Source: Erwinia piriflorinigrans CFBP 5888 (GTDB lineage: Bacteria; Pseudomonadota; Gammaproteobacteria; Enterobacterales; Enterobacteriaceae). From it: DNA of 64,000 nucleotides. The DNA lies in contig NZ_CAHS01000015.1 of assembly GCF_001050515.1 (NCBI RefSeq), positions 744,001 through 808,000 of the forward strand, in the 5' to 3' direction. The notes under the pieces are model-generated. The model saw only the letters and a program-made list of their open reading frames with translations, did no database searches and had not been told where the DNA came from. The position numbers were made by a program, and so were the translations under genes. Below are positions 39,012 through 48,975 of this stretch, in pieces (positions within the stretch are counted from its first letter, which is position 1; each line of letters opens with the position of its first letter).

Positions 39012-39938
39012 TTACTCTTCTTCATCCGCAAATGCCGAACCGTCCTGAGAACCCGCACGCAGGTGGTACGGATCGTTGCCGGACTCCATTGCATTGAAAA
39101 TCGTCAGCGCCAGCTCGTTGTTGCTATCCGGGTTGCGGCACAGCAGGTACTCGGTATCTGGCAGCATTGGCAGACCTTCGGCAGCCCCCATGACGCGCAG
39201 CTCGGGACTCATCATCTCGACCGGACGAGCGGTAACGCCCAGACCCGCTTTCACCGCCGCACGAACCGCAGCAAGCGTCGATGCGACATATGAGATACGC
39301 CACGGAATACCGGCCTGATTAAGATGGTCTATCGCCAGATCGCGATAAGGGCTTGGCTCATCCAACAGAACTAAAGGAATCGCTTCGCCACGCTGGAACA
39401 TGTAATCCGCCGCGCAATACCACAGAGTGGGTGACGTGCGCAGCACCTGCCAGATGAAATTCATCGGGCTGGAAGTGGTGACAACCAGATCAACCTCGCC
39501 CTGATTGAGCATTTCCATCATGAACGGATTGCGTTGAACGCGAACATCGATCGCCAGCTTAGGATAAAGCGAGGTCACCCGGTTCAGCATAAACGGCAAA
39601 ATCGTGTCTGATGTATCATCAGAGGCACCAATGGACAGAACCCCCTGAATATTGCTGTACATCAGTGAGGTACAGGCTTCATCATTGAAGCGAAGTATCT
39701 TTCTGGCGTAGCCAAGCAGCTGAATACCGTGTTCAGTCAATAATTTATTACGTCCATGTCTGGCGAACAATTCTTTGCCAACCAATTGTTCAAGGCGCTG
39801 CATTTGCTGACTCACTGCCGACTGCGTTCTGCACACCGCTGCCGCAGCCGCGGCAAATGTATTCAGATCGGCAACGGCAACAAAAGTTCTTAGCAGATCA
39901 AGGTCAAGATTGAGTATCGGACGATTTGCACTAGTCAT
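39012..39938 (-). CDS. lrhA: LysR-type regulator LrhA (HexA/PecT)
   Basis: 308 residues. The N-terminal winged HTH (about 12-75; [20 protein letters not shown] ... [20 protein letters not shown]) is followed by a periplasmic-binding-like effector domain. The position between nuo and alaA and the sequence match E. coli LrhA, called HexA or PecT in soft-rot and fire-blight relatives. There it represses motility, exoenzymes, exopolysaccharide or virulence functions. The tail is acidic (FADEEE). A 1-kb non-coding region lies upstream, typical for this gene, which autoregulates in E. coli. Confidence 0.96.
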   Translation of the reverse strand: MTSANRPILNLDLDLLRTFVAVADLNTFAAAAAAVCRTQSAVSQQMQRLEQLVGKELFARHGRNKLLTEHGIQLLGYARKILRFNDEACTSLMYSNIQGVLSIGASDDTSDTILPFMLNRVTSLYPKLAIDVRVQRNPFMMEMLNQGEVDLVVTTSSPMNFIWQVLRTSPTLWYCAADYMFQRGEAIPLVLLDEPSPYRDLAIDHLNQAGIPWRISYVASTLAAVRAAVKAGLGVTARPVEMMSPELRVMGAAEGLPMLPDTEYLLCRNPDSNNELALTIFNAMESGNDPYHLRAGSQDGSAFADEEE

Positions 39939-40961
39939 GTTATATCTTCACTTTTATAAGTTTTTACAAACAGCTACCCTGGTGTTATTACTCTGTTTAT
40001 CAATGAGATAAACTTGTAACAATTGCATAATGGTTAAAGTGTTTAGCAATCAAAAAAATTACTCTGTTGCATTACCTGACTCGCAGACAAATAAGTATTC
40101 TTTACTCTGGTCACTCTACTCGACTGATGCCGAACAGATTGCTGCGAAAAGATTCCTTCATCTGATACATCACTCATGCACGCCGCACAAACCCATAAGT
40201 TGCAGGAAGCCGCGTCGTTATAGTTAATTCACACCGACAAAACTCAACAGGAGATGAGTTGCAGTGCTGTTAGTCTAAAACAACCATTGAAAATTAAATT
40301 GCCAGCACGCTGGATCGCAGCGTAAATATTAAGATTTACTTATCAATATACGGAATAAAAATGTTATTTTTATTCCTTCAGGGCCTCGTGCATCAGGTGC
40401 CAAGTCCTCTGAACATTATCCTGACATACTGCCGTTCACTTTTTAAGCCCAAACCTGATTATTCTCTTCACTAAAGTAAGATTTCAGAGGCTATCACACG
40501 CTATACAGCGCTATGCATCATAAAAACCATCTATAAGTCACATTTCAACACAATTATCAGCAGAAGATATCATGAGAGAGGGCAGCTCCTTTCATGTCAG
40601 TCGGTCTCTTCTACAGCTCGTAAAACGCACTAACAAATAAGCTAATCTTGACAGTTTCGATTCGCATTAATATATAGATAATTAATCATTTTCTGAGCCA
40701 GCAGGCCTTGTCAGGAATCGTCATCGGTACGTCACACCCTAAAATACCTGACCAGGTCAAAATATCGCACTAAACTCAAATAACAGCAGAGTCATTCAGA
40801 TATGTGTGCTGGATACCTCCCGTTACCAGCAGAAGAAAAAAACCGCCTTAAACCCTCCGAAGCCCTCTGCTCCCCTTCAAAACCAGTGAGGAGAGGAGTA
40901 CATTGTGCCATGTTAAGTTTTCCACGGCAGGAACGCGGTTCCGCCAGTTAAGGCAACAAAA
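39939..40961. promoter_or_regulatory. Long lrhA-alaA intergenic region
   Basis: 1,023 bp without a convincing gene. The left half is AT-rich. A perfect palindrome, GGAATAAAAAT and ATTTTTATTCC around GTT, lies at 40352-40376. The region must hold the lrhA and alaA promoters and leaders; a small RNA cannot be excluded. Confidence 0.5.
40352..40376. repeat. Perfect 11-bp inverted repeat in the lrhA-alaA gap
   Basis: GGAATAAAAAT (40352-40362), loop GTT, ATTTTTATTCC (40366-40376). Its AT content and position, about 415 bp before lrhA and 590 bp before alaA, suggest a protein-binding site rather than a terminator. Confidence 0.6.
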
Positions 40962-42179
40962 ATGACCCCAATTGAGAAATCCGACAAGCTGGACAACGTG
41001 TGTTACGACATTCGCGGTCCGGTGTTAAAAGAAGCTAAGCGCCTCGAAGAAGAAGGTAACAAAGTCCTCAAGCTGAATATCGGTAATCCAGCCCCATTTG
41101 GATTCGAAGCCCCTGACGAAATTCTGGTTGATGTGATCCGCAATCTGCCAAGCGCCCAGGGATACTGCGATTCAAAAGGGCTATATTCGGCACGTAAAGC
41201 GATCATGCAGCACTATCAGGCCCGAGGCATGCGCGATATCACGGTAGAAGTTATCTACATCGGTAATGGGGTATCCGAGCTGATCTTGCAATCCATGCAG
41301 GCATTGCTCAATAGCGGCGATGAAATGCTGGTACCCGCCCCTGATTATCCGCTGTGGACAGCGGCCGTTTCGCTATCCAGCGGTAGAGCGGTGCACTATC
41401 TGTGCGATGAGTCCGCGGGTTGGTTCCCGGATTTGGACGATATACGCAGCAAAATCACCCCGCGCACGCGTGGTATCGTGATTATTAACCCAAATAACCC
41501 AACCGGCGCTGTCTACAGCAAAGAGCTGCTGTTGGAGATTGTTGAACTGGCGCGCCAGCATAATCTGATCATTTTTGCTGACGAAATTTACGACAAGATC
41601 CTGTACGACGCCGCTCAACACCACTCCATTGCCGCTCTGGCACCGGACCTGCTTACCATCACCTTTAACGGTTTATCGAAAACCTACCGCGTGGCGGGTT
41701 TCCGTCAGGGCTGGATGGTGCTGAACGGGCCGAAGAAGCATGCCAAAGGCTATATTGAGGGGCTGGAGATGCTGGCTTCCATGCGTTTGTGCGCTAACGT
41801 ACCGGCACAGCACGCCATCCAAACGGCGCTTGGCGGCTATCAAAGCATCAGTGAGTTTATCCAGCCCGGTGGCCGACTGTTCGAGCAGCGCAACCGCGCA
41901 TGGGAGCTGATTAACGAGATCCCAGGCGTCAGCTGCGTCAAGCCCGATGGCGCTTTGTACATGTTCCCTAAAATCGACAGTAAGAAATTCAACATTCATG
42001 ACGACCAGAAAATGGTGCTGGATTTCCTGCTACAGGAAAAAGTCTTGCTGGTACAGGGCAGCGCATTTAACTGGCCGTGGCCCGACCATGTGCGTATCGT
42101 TACCCTGCCGCGTGTCGATGAACTGGAAATGGCTATCGGCAAGTTTGGCCGATTCCTGAGCGGCTATCGTCAGCTTTAG
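40962..42179 (+). CDS. alaA: Glutamate-pyruvate aminotransferase AlaA
   Basis: 405 residues (E. coli 405). A class I PLP-dependent aminotransferase that makes alanine from pyruvate and glutamate. The Schiff-base Lys240 lies in [18 protein letters not shown]; the cofactor-binding [13 protein letters not shown] and [12 protein letters not shown] are intact. Same place as in E. coli, between lrhA and yfbR; yfbR follows 61 bases later, with a GC hairpin (GGGGCG 42192-42197 / CGCCCC 42206-42211) in the gap. Confidence 0.97.
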   Translation: MTPIEKSDKLDNVCYDIRGPVLKEAKRLEEEGNKVLKLNIGNPAPFGFEAPDEILVDVIRNLPSAQGYCDSKGLYSARKAIMQHYQARGMRDITVEVIYIGNGVSELILQSMQALLNSGDEMLVPAPDYPLWTAAVSLSSGRAVHYLCDESAGWFPDLDDIRSKITPRTRGIVIINPNNPTGAVYSKELLLEIVELARQHNLIIFADEIYDKILYDAAQHHSIAALAPDLLTITFNGLSKTYRVAGFRQGWMVLNGPKKHAKGYIEGLEMLASMRLCANVPAQHAIQTALGGYQSISEFIQPGGRLFEQRNRAWELINEIPGVSCVKPDGALYMFPKIDSKKFNIHDDQKMVLDFLLQEKVLLVQGSAFNWPWPDHVRIVTLPRVDELEMAIGKFGRFLSGYRQL

Positions 42180-42240
42180 GGCTTCTCTTCGGGGGCGGTT
42201 CGCGTCGCCCCTCGTATTATGCTGTAAGGGAAAATTCACC

Positions 42241-42837
42241 ATGCTCCACAGCCACTTCTTTGCTCACCTCTCCCGTCTGAAACTGATAAACCGCTGGCCG
42301 CTGATGCGCAATGTGCGCACGGAGAATGTCTCGGAACACAGTCTACAGGTCGCTATGGTCGCCCATGCGCTGGCGCTGATTAAAAACGCCCGTTTCGCTG
42401 GCAGCCTGAATGCAGAACGTATTGCCCTGATGGCGATCTATCATGACGCCAGCGAGGTGCTTACCGGCGATCTGCCCACTCCGGTAAAGTATTACAATGC
42501 GCAGATTGCCCATGAGTACAAAAAAATTGAGAAAATTGCGCGGGACAAGCTGATTGAGATGCTGCCTGAAGAGCTTCGCTCAGCCTACGCGCCACTGATC
42601 GACGAACATCAGCACAGCGAGGCGGAGACGGCCATTGTCAAGCAGGCTGATGCGCTTTGTGCCTATCTGAAATGTCTGGAGGAGCTGTCTGCCGGTAACA
42701 ATGAATTTCTGATGGCAAAGGCACGTTTGGAGAAAACCCTGTCACAACGCCACAGCCCAGAGATGGATTATTTTATGCAGGTGTTTGTTCCCAGCTTCAG
42801 CCTGTCACTGGACGAAATCAGTAAGGAATCGTTGTAA
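42241..42837 (+). CDS. yfbR: 5'-deoxynucleotidase YfbR
   Basis: 198 residues (E. coli 199). An HD-domain, metal-dependent phosphatase that dephosphorylates deoxyribonucleoside 5'-monophosphates. Metal-ligand residues His33 ([10 protein letters not shown]), His68-Asp69 ([20 protein letters not shown]) and a downstream Asp in [16 protein letters not shown] are present. Last backbone gene before the accessory effector-like block. Confidence 0.96.
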   Translation: MLHSHFFAHLSRLKLINRWPLMRNVRTENVSEHSLQVAMVAHALALIKNARFAGSLNAERIALMAIYHDASEVLTGDLPTPVKYYNAQIAHEYKKIEKIARDKLIEMLPEELRSAYAPLIDEHQHSEAETAIVKQADALCAYLKCLEELSAGNNEFLMAKARLEKTLSQRHSPEMDYFMQVFVPSFSLSLDEISKESL

Positions 42838-42921
42838 CTCACCCCTATAACGGCTGGCCAGAAAAACGGGTTGGTATGAATAAGCTGGTCAGGCCTGCAT
42901 CAAAAGTGAATAACGATAAAA

Positions 42922-45435
42922 TTAGATAAAGATATATTTTAACCTCGCTAATTCATCGCCTGACGGATTCACCACCTCTTCCAGTTCGATATCCCTGCAG
43001 CTAATGGCCTTGCATCTGAAGATGGTATTATCTTCAATCAATACTTCTGCCTCAGTAAGTTTACCCGTATAAAGCATGACCGGGTGTGCCGCTTTTTCAA
43101 CGGCTATTTTATAACGCACGCCATTGGCAGCAGCTGCGAAATTTCTGGCAACCTGCTGCTCAGTAGAAGCAGATATAAACTTTTTACTTGAAATGATATC
43201 ACCGGGTTTTAGTTCAGCGAATGCCTTCATCCCCTGTTTACCGGGTATACATCCCCGGTAAACCATACCGTGGATGACCGGCAGTTTTTTCAACATTTTT
43301 CTGATGTTTGTAACATGCTGAAATGCACTTTCTCTTATATGGGGACTGATGTACTCTTCAGGCATATCGTCCAACAGAAAGCCATTGATAGTGGTATAAC
43401 TGGCACCTCCGTACACGCGAATACTTTCATATTCACCTGAGGTTATTCCTCCGTTTTTATTATCGAAGTCCTGAAGTAAATGGTAAGCTTCCGCTGTTGG
43501 CCTGGTAAATTTAAAAACTTCCATAGTACTTTCAATTTTAGTGGTTAAAACTCCGTCCCCTGCAACCGGACTAAAATAGCCGCTACCAATATAAAATTCT
43601 TTTTTTCTCTTTAAAAAACCACTGCGTCTTCTGGCAAAAATACGAACTTCTGTCTCCTTGTTATAACGGGCCGACCCCTCCTGGACTATTTTTACCCTGA
43701 ACAGTAGCGAATTATGCTTGATATAGTTTTTCCCGTTGCCGGACACAAGAATAGTAGGGAATTTCTTACCAGCACTTAACTCCCCCACTTTGTCTGGACT
43801 CATCCCTGCATCAAGATTATTTTTGAGTATTCTCTCTACATCTCCAGAAAATGCCAGGCAGGGTAAAACAGGAGATCTTGTTACGCGACAGGGCGAATAG
43901 GCTACGCCGACGCCTTCCTCCTGACTGGTAAGATAATATTTACCGTAATAGTTAACTATTTCAATATCCGGTCGACTATCAAGCGTCAGATACGGTTGTG
44001 CCGTCCCCTTGCGCACGCAATAGAATTGTCCATTGAGCTTTACAGCCATTTTATTATTTTTTTTACCCGATATAGAATATCGATAAATCCCTTTATTATT
44101 TGGCTGGGTTCGGATAAAACGTTTAGCGTTAAGTTGCGGGACATCCTGCAAAGTGCGCGCCATTTTAAGATCGATAACATCAGCGTGAGATATCATCTTT
44201 CCCGGTAGATTCTCATGTCTGTTCAGGATAGTATCTTTTATAGCCAAAGTTTCTTCAACTGGGAACCAGATCTTATTTTTATTCGAATAGCTGACCTCCA
44301 GTTCTTTTTCACCTCTGGTAGCAATATATTTATTCCCCTGATGAGATAAAAGATATTCATCACCCTTAATATAAATATGCACGAGGTTTTTATTCATATA
44401 CGTTTGCTCTGGAAGACCGACTTGCTTATCCACCGGCTGACCATTTATATTTTTTGTTGAAAAATCAGCAATCATCTTTGCCACCATCAGAACCTGATTA
44501 TTTAACTCAACGACGTTTTGCACATTGACGGTTTTCCCATTCAGATTGTCAGCAAACATTTTGAATAAGGTCCCACCAATTCTTTGCACAATCACCGTTG
44601 GCATCGCACCGGGGATCAGAGATACAACCGCATTGACAACCTGATCCACTTTACGGGTGATTACCGACAGAGATTTTATCTCTTCATCATTGGGACAACG
44701 TCGCATATTATCCATATAATCAATGACCTGGGACTCTCTTGCTAACTCCTCAACCGGGCTTAACAGCGTATTGCCTATCTTGCGTAAAATGTCTGCTGCC
44801 GTCAGGGTTTCTCTCTCTTCAATGCAAGAGAAATCCATCTTCACACGCTTAATGTCCTCCGGCTTTTTGTGGGTGGTGCTCTCTCGGGGTGCTAACATTG
44901 GAGCAGCCGTGGGTAAAGGCTCTGGAGACAAAAAGGCCTCCCTGCTGCCCATCGCGGCTGTGCTGCCGGTATTGTGCTGGTCGGAGGATGAAAGACCCGC
45001 ACCGAATAGCTGTCGGCCGTATGTGAAAGTCCCCAGCCCTGTAGTAACCAGCGCAGCACCAGCAAACCACATGAATTTCCTGTTCAGTTTAAAACTATAA
45101 ACAGGCGGTGAATCCTGTTGCTGCATGATTCGGACACCGTCTTCTGCAAGCCGTTTTAATTCTCTTCCTTTAAGCAGAACTTCCTGCCACTGCGTATCCT
45201 TTGCCAACTTTTCTTCTGATTTACAATCACAAAACCATTTGAAAACATTTTTCCTGCATTGACAGAAAGACGATACAGGAGACGAAGTCATTTCAATAGC
45301 CGAATCTGAAACAGAGATAACACTTGGGATAAGCCCCCGACTGGCATAGTCATGACTACCGCCGCTTTCTTCCTGGGACGCAGTTAGCACAGAATTTTGA
45401 GCAACAGCTATGGCTGCATATGTAATATGTGGCAT
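42922..45435 (-). CDS. Large ADP-ribosyltransferase-domain protein, candidate effector/toxin (copy A)
   Basis: 837 residues. The C-terminal 150 or so residues match the ADP-ribosyltransferase exoenzyme fold of the R-S-E class: YESIRVYGGASYTTINGFL, Arg727 in MVYRG, Ser755-Ala-Ser757 in KFISAS, and Glu795-Ala-Glu797 in TEAEVLIED. The N-terminus (about 1-60) is Ser/Ala-rich with few charges and no Sec signal, as in type III effectors. One hydrophobic segment lies at about 120-145 (FMWFAGAALVTTGLGTFTYG) and another at 265-290. The middle region has no recognised domain but holds the shared motif SPCRVTRSPVLPC. A Shine-Dalgarno AAGGG precedes the ATG. No exporter, chaperone, antitoxin or hrp box was found nearby. 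Paralogous along its length to the gene at 45650. Confidence 0.75.
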   Translation of the reverse strand: MPHITYAAIAVAQNSVLTASQEESGGSHDYASRGLIPSVISVSDSAIEMTSSPVSSFCQCRKNVFKWFCDCKSEEKLAKDTQWQEVLLKGRELKRLAEDGVRIMQQQDSPPVYSFKLNRKFMWFAGAALVTTGLGTFTYGRQLFGAGLSSSDQHNTGSTAAMGSREAFLSPEPLPTAAPMLAPRESTTHKKPEDIKRVKMDFSCIEERETLTAADILRKIGNTLLSPVEELARESQVIDYMDNMRRCPNDEEIKSLSVITRKVDQVVNAVVSLIPGAMPTVIVQRIGGTLFKMFADNLNGKTVNVQNVVELNNQVLMVAKMIADFSTKNINGQPVDKQVGLPEQTYMNKNLVHIYIKGDEYLLSHQGNKYIATRGEKELEVSYSNKNKIWFPVEETLAIKDTILNRHENLPGKMISHADVIDLKMARTLQDVPQLNAKRFIRTQPNNKGIYRYSISGKKNNKMAVKLNGQFYCVRKGTAQPYLTLDSRPDIEIVNYYGKYYLTSQEEGVGVAYSPCRVTRSPVLPCLAFSGDVERILKNNLDAGMSPDKVGELSAGKKFPTILVSGNGKNYIKHNSLLFRVKIVQEGSARYNKETEVRIFARRRSGFLKRKKEFYIGSGYFSPVAGDGVLTTKIESTMEVFKFTRPTAEAYHLLQDFDNKNGGITSGEYESIRVYGGASYTTINGFLLDDMPEEYISPHIRESAFQHVTNIRKMLKKLPVIHGMVYRGCIPGKQGMKAFAELKPGDIISSKKFISASTEQQVARNFAAAANGVRYKIAVEKAAHPVMLYTGKLTEAEVLIEDNTIFRCKAISCRDIELEEVVNPSGDELARLKYIFI

Positions 45436-45649
45436 GATTAAAACCCTTTAAAATTAGAAATTACCCTCATGGATTTTCAATAGCTAAAAGATTATCGATA
45501 ATGTGGTTGCAATAAAGTTTGTCAAAAATAGATTTAGATAAACTTCCGGGGCGATATAAAGATGATGCCAAGTACTTCTTCCGATCGCCATTATTAAAAA
45601 CTAAATTATTCATCACCGTAGTTTCATTAGTCAAAATGGTATATGAAAA
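45436..45649. other. Gap between the two ADP-ribosyltransferase-like genes
   Basis: 214 bp, AT-rich, with a ribosome-binding site for the downstream gene. No hrp box, no gene and no strong terminator are visible, so the two genes may be cotranscribed or copy A may have its own promoter. Confidence 0.4.
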
Positions 45650-48181
45650 TCATATATAGACATTTTTTAATCTTCTCATGTCGTGAGTAGATGGATTCAC
45701 GATTTCTTCCAGAACAACGTCCCTGCCATAGACATAAACACACCTGAACAGGACATTATCCTCAATTATTACTTCGGCTTCCCTAAGTTTCCCTGTAAAA
45801 GTTAATATAGGATGAGCGGATTTTTTAACGTGGATAGTATAACGAATAGCATTAGGTCCGGCTGCGAAAATATTTGCCACCGCCCGATCCATTGAGGCAG
45901 AAATAAACTTACGACTTGAAATAATATCTTCGGCTTTGAGCTCGGAAAAAGCTTTAGCTCCCAGGGTAGTAAGCTGGCTTCCCCTGTATACTACACCATC
46001 AATACTCGGTAATTTTTTTAACAGCGTTCGGATATTTTTTATATGTGAAATCACCGTGGCTTTACGTTCAGAATCAGTATAATCATTTAGTCTTCCATTA
46101 TAGATAAAATCATTTATATCACGATAACTTACCCCGCCGTACGCTCTAATACTGGCATATTCTTCTGATGTGATTTGTCCCTTAGCACGTTCGAAATCTT
46201 TAACTGACTGGTAGGCTTCTGCTATCGATCTGGGCAAATAAAGCGTTTCCATGACATTTTCAATCTTACTATATAGATAACCATTCCCTTTTAACTCACT
46301 AAAATAAGCACTGGTGATATAAAAGTCATTTTTTCTCTTAAACAACCCCGTTCTTTTCTTACCAAAGATACGTATTTCGCTGCTACCCATGACATCAGAA
46401 TTGATAGGTGAAACGACTTTAATTTTAAAAACGGCACCATTATGCTGTATATATTTTTTGTTATTTTCGGACACCAAAATGGCAGGATTATCCTTATCAC
46501 TTCTTAACCAGCTAAAAGTCAGTGGGCTTGAGGCGTAATCACGATTAGCCGTAAGGACTTCATTCAGATCTTGCGAGTAACTCATACATAATGAATAGGG
46601 CGATCTTTTTACTCTACAGGGAACAGATTTAACCTCGGCGCGCTTATCCTTAGTGGCAAGGTACCATGTTCCGTCGTACATGATTATTTCTGACTCTGTT
46701 TTTTCATAAATAGCCATCCTCTTTTTAGTCGTCCCCGCACTGACACGATAAAACATGCCGTTAAGCTTAACAGCCTGCATTGCCGATCTGTTTTGTTCCT
46801 TAGGGCATCTATATATGCCTTTATCATTTGGTCGTGACGCGCTGAAAAGGTTAGCATCAAGTGGCCGGACATCTTTCAAAGCATCGGCTATTTCAAAATC
46901 AGCAATGGCCGGGTAAGGGATTATAATTGGGTTTGCATCTTGCAATGGTGACAAAGGCAGATATGCCAAATCATTCTTATCCCTCACCAGATACCAAGAC
47001 TTTTTTTGGTTAGAATAACGAGTGGGAAATTCACCGTCGTTACCACGTGCAATAAAATCACCCTTTTTATTGATTATTATGTATTTAGCCGTATCAATCC
47101 ATGTAGTCATATCACCATCTTCAAGATAAGTATCTTCAGGCAATGCTAATTTATCATTGATAAGTTGCCCATTTTCATCCTTGGGTGAAAAGTCAGCGAT
47201 CATTTTCGCCATCATCAGGACCTGATCATTTAATGCATAAGCATTATAAAAATCAACGGGTTTACCTTCCATATTGTCCGCAAACATTTTGAATAAATTC
47301 CCACCTACTCTTTTTATAATCACTACCGACATCGCACCAGGAATGAGAGATATAACCGCATTGATAACCTGATCTACTTTGCTTGTAATTTCCGAGAGAA
47401 ATTTCATCTCTTCTTCATTAGGACAATGTCCTATATTATTCAGATAATTAATAACCTGGGACTCTCTGGCTAATTCCTCAACCGGACTTAACAGCGTACT
47501 CCCTATCTTGCGAAAGATATCTACTGCCGTCAGGGTTTCTCTTTCTTTAATACAAGAGAAATCCTTCATCACAATCTTAACATCGTCGGGCATTTCGCTA
47601 GTGGTGGTGCTCTCTCTGGGTACCCAGATTGGGGCAGCTATGGGTAAAGGCTCTGGCAACGAAGTGACTCCTCGCATTGCAGATGTGCTGTGGGTATGGG
47701 TTGGGTCAGTCAACGGGCTGTCCTGATTACCTGTACCAAATAGCTCTCGGCTGTATGCGAAGGCTCCGATGCCAGTCGTGAGTAAAGCTGCGGCAGAAAA
47801 CCATCCTAATTTTCCGTTAATGCGAAAAGCTGGGGTTAGACATGAATCAGGTTGCGGTCGGACATGGGCATAGCCATCGGCTAGCCGTTGCAGTTCTCTT
47901 CCTGTAGTGCAAATTTCCTGTAATTCAATATCTACAGAAGATTCACGATCTTTATCGCTCCACGGCAGAAATTTGCTCAAAAAACTGGGCACTGATTTTA
48001 AGGGCTGGCCGGGAGAAAAAACGCATGGCGAACTGTTTTCATCAGCAAAATTTGATAGAGAGGTAATATTCGGTGTGAGTTTCCGAACGCCGCAGCCAAC
48101 ATCCTCCTTGAGGCTTTCTGAAGTGACATTGAGCAAAGAAGTCCGATCGCTTGCGACGGAAACCTGTTTAATATCTCGCAT
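45650..48181 (-). CDS. Large ADP-ribosyltransferase-domain protein, candidate effector/toxin (copy B)
   Basis: 843 residues, colinear with copy A. Shared blocks include the hydrophobic FSAAALLTTGIGAFAYSREL (about 130-150), ERETLTAVDIFRKIGSTLLSPVEELARESQVI (read in parts), IPGAMSVVIIKRVGGNLFKMFADN, VPCRVKRSPYSLC, and the C-terminal transferase domain. Catalytic-type residues are kept: Arg733 (VVYRGSQ), Ser761-Ala-Ser763 (KFISAS), Glu801-Ala-Glu803 (REAEVIIED). The first 60 residues differ most from copy A (SDRTSLLNVTSESLKEDV). The conserved catalytic set in both copies argues that both are active enzymes. AT-rich codon choice differs from neighbouring backbone genes and suggests horizontal acquisition. 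Target protein and export route are unknown. Confidence 0.75.
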   Translation of the reverse strand: MRDIKQVSVASDRTSLLNVTSESLKEDVGCGVRKLTPNITSLSNFADENSSPCVFSPGQPLKSVPSFLSKFLPWSDKDRESSVDIELQEICTTGRELQRLADGYAHVRPQPDSCLTPAFRINGKLGWFSAAALLTTGIGAFAYSRELFGTGNQDSPLTDPTHTHSTSAMRGVTSLPEPLPIAAPIWVPRESTTTSEMPDDVKIVMKDFSCIKERETLTAVDIFRKIGSTLLSPVEELARESQVINYLNNIGHCPNEEEMKFLSEITSKVDQVINAVISLIPGAMSVVIIKRVGGNLFKMFADNMEGKPVDFYNAYALNDQVLMMAKMIADFSPKDENGQLINDKLALPEDTYLEDGDMTTWIDTAKYIIINKKGDFIARGNDGEFPTRYSNQKKSWYLVRDKNDLAYLPLSPLQDANPIIIPYPAIADFEIADALKDVRPLDANLFSASRPNDKGIYRCPKEQNRSAMQAVKLNGMFYRVSAGTTKKRMAIYEKTESEIIMYDGTWYLATKDKRAEVKSVPCRVKRSPYSLCMSYSQDLNEVLTANRDYASSPLTFSWLRSDKDNPAILVSENNKKYIQHNGAVFKIKVVSPINSDVMGSSEIRIFGKKRTGLFKRKNDFYITSAYFSELKGNGYLYSKIENVMETLYLPRSIAEAYQSVKDFERAKGQITSEEYASIRAYGGVSYRDINDFIYNGRLNDYTDSERKATVISHIKNIRTLLKKLPSIDGVVYRGSQLTTLGAKAFSELKAEDIISSRKFISASMDRAVANIFAAGPNAIRYTIHVKKSAHPILTFTGKLREAEVIIEDNVLFRCVYVYGRDVVLEEIVNPSTHDMRRLKNVYI

Positions 48182-48975
48182 TAATAATATCCATTTATAT
48201 TAAATGTCGAATTCACAACAAACCCTTACATTACTGAGTCGATAATGCAATAAAAACCCCTCCACACTTTCCATGCAGAAGCTTTTATTGAAAATAACAG
48301 GGTAATGTCATGATTTTCAGCGTTGGCTAATCCCGCCCCAGCATTCCTTATGGAGATTGCAGCCCTCCTGACGCATGGGGCATCCATTTTATTCAAATGG
48401 GTTTAAACGGCGGGAACGGGTTATTGACACTAAGAAGGAATAAACCCTCAGCGTTTATGTGAGTCGCGAAAATATATTGCTGCAGGTTGATCTTTTATCG
48501 GGCCAACGAAATTCACGCCTGGCGGGAATCATCGATAATACCAGCTTGAAATAAAAGGCAATCCTGTTCCTGGACGGTTGGGATTATCCAGCACTCCTTG
48601 CTTACTAGATCCTTCACTCTCAAAGAAAAATTTACAAGACATATTAAAAAAAAATATCAGCACGCCTGGTGCTATGAAGTCATTGCCCCTAGTCAAATAA
48701 TTATGACCATCCCTGACACTATTCCAGCACCTTGCGGCCATTACAACTTTATTATCAAGGTGGCCACTCTTTAGTGGCGTATTTTGTAATTTTTGTCATT
48801 TCTTATGAGCCTTTCCCAAGCTATACCCACTGAAAAATAAATGTATCTCCGTGTTAACGATGCTTCTGTCCGCAGGGGCGAGGCATCTGTTCAGGTCATC
48901 AAGATGGAGATAAAGAGGGGGGGATAGTCAACGCCGGGAAGAGTCCCCCCGGCGTTGATATGGAATCAGACAGCA
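48182..48975. other. Non-coding region upstream of copy B
   Basis: About 800 bp between the effector-like pair and yfbT. E. coli yfbS belongs at about this point; no similarity to it is seen. The stretch is AT-rich. A large hairpin at 48928-48958 lies next to yfbT. A 70-codon frame at 48529-48741 has no protein-like features. No tRNA or insertion-sequence ends were recognised. Confidence 0.45.
48928..48958. terminator. Hairpin downstream of yfbT
   Basis: Arms TCAACGCCGGG (48928-48938) and CCCGGCGTTGA (48948-48958), 11 bp perfect. There is no immediate T-run on the minus strand (a C8 tract and TCTTT follow), so it is a probable but non-canonical terminator of yfbT. Confidence 0.55.

Noticed and set aside
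45436-48300. HrpL-dependent promoter (hrp box) upstream of the effector-like genes
   Set aside because: I looked for GGAACC-N15/16-CCACNNA on the minus strand and found no match, so type III regulation is not claimed.
48529-48741. 70-codon frame upstream of the transferase pair
   Set aside because: No domain, no signal and no ribosome-binding site; judged chance.
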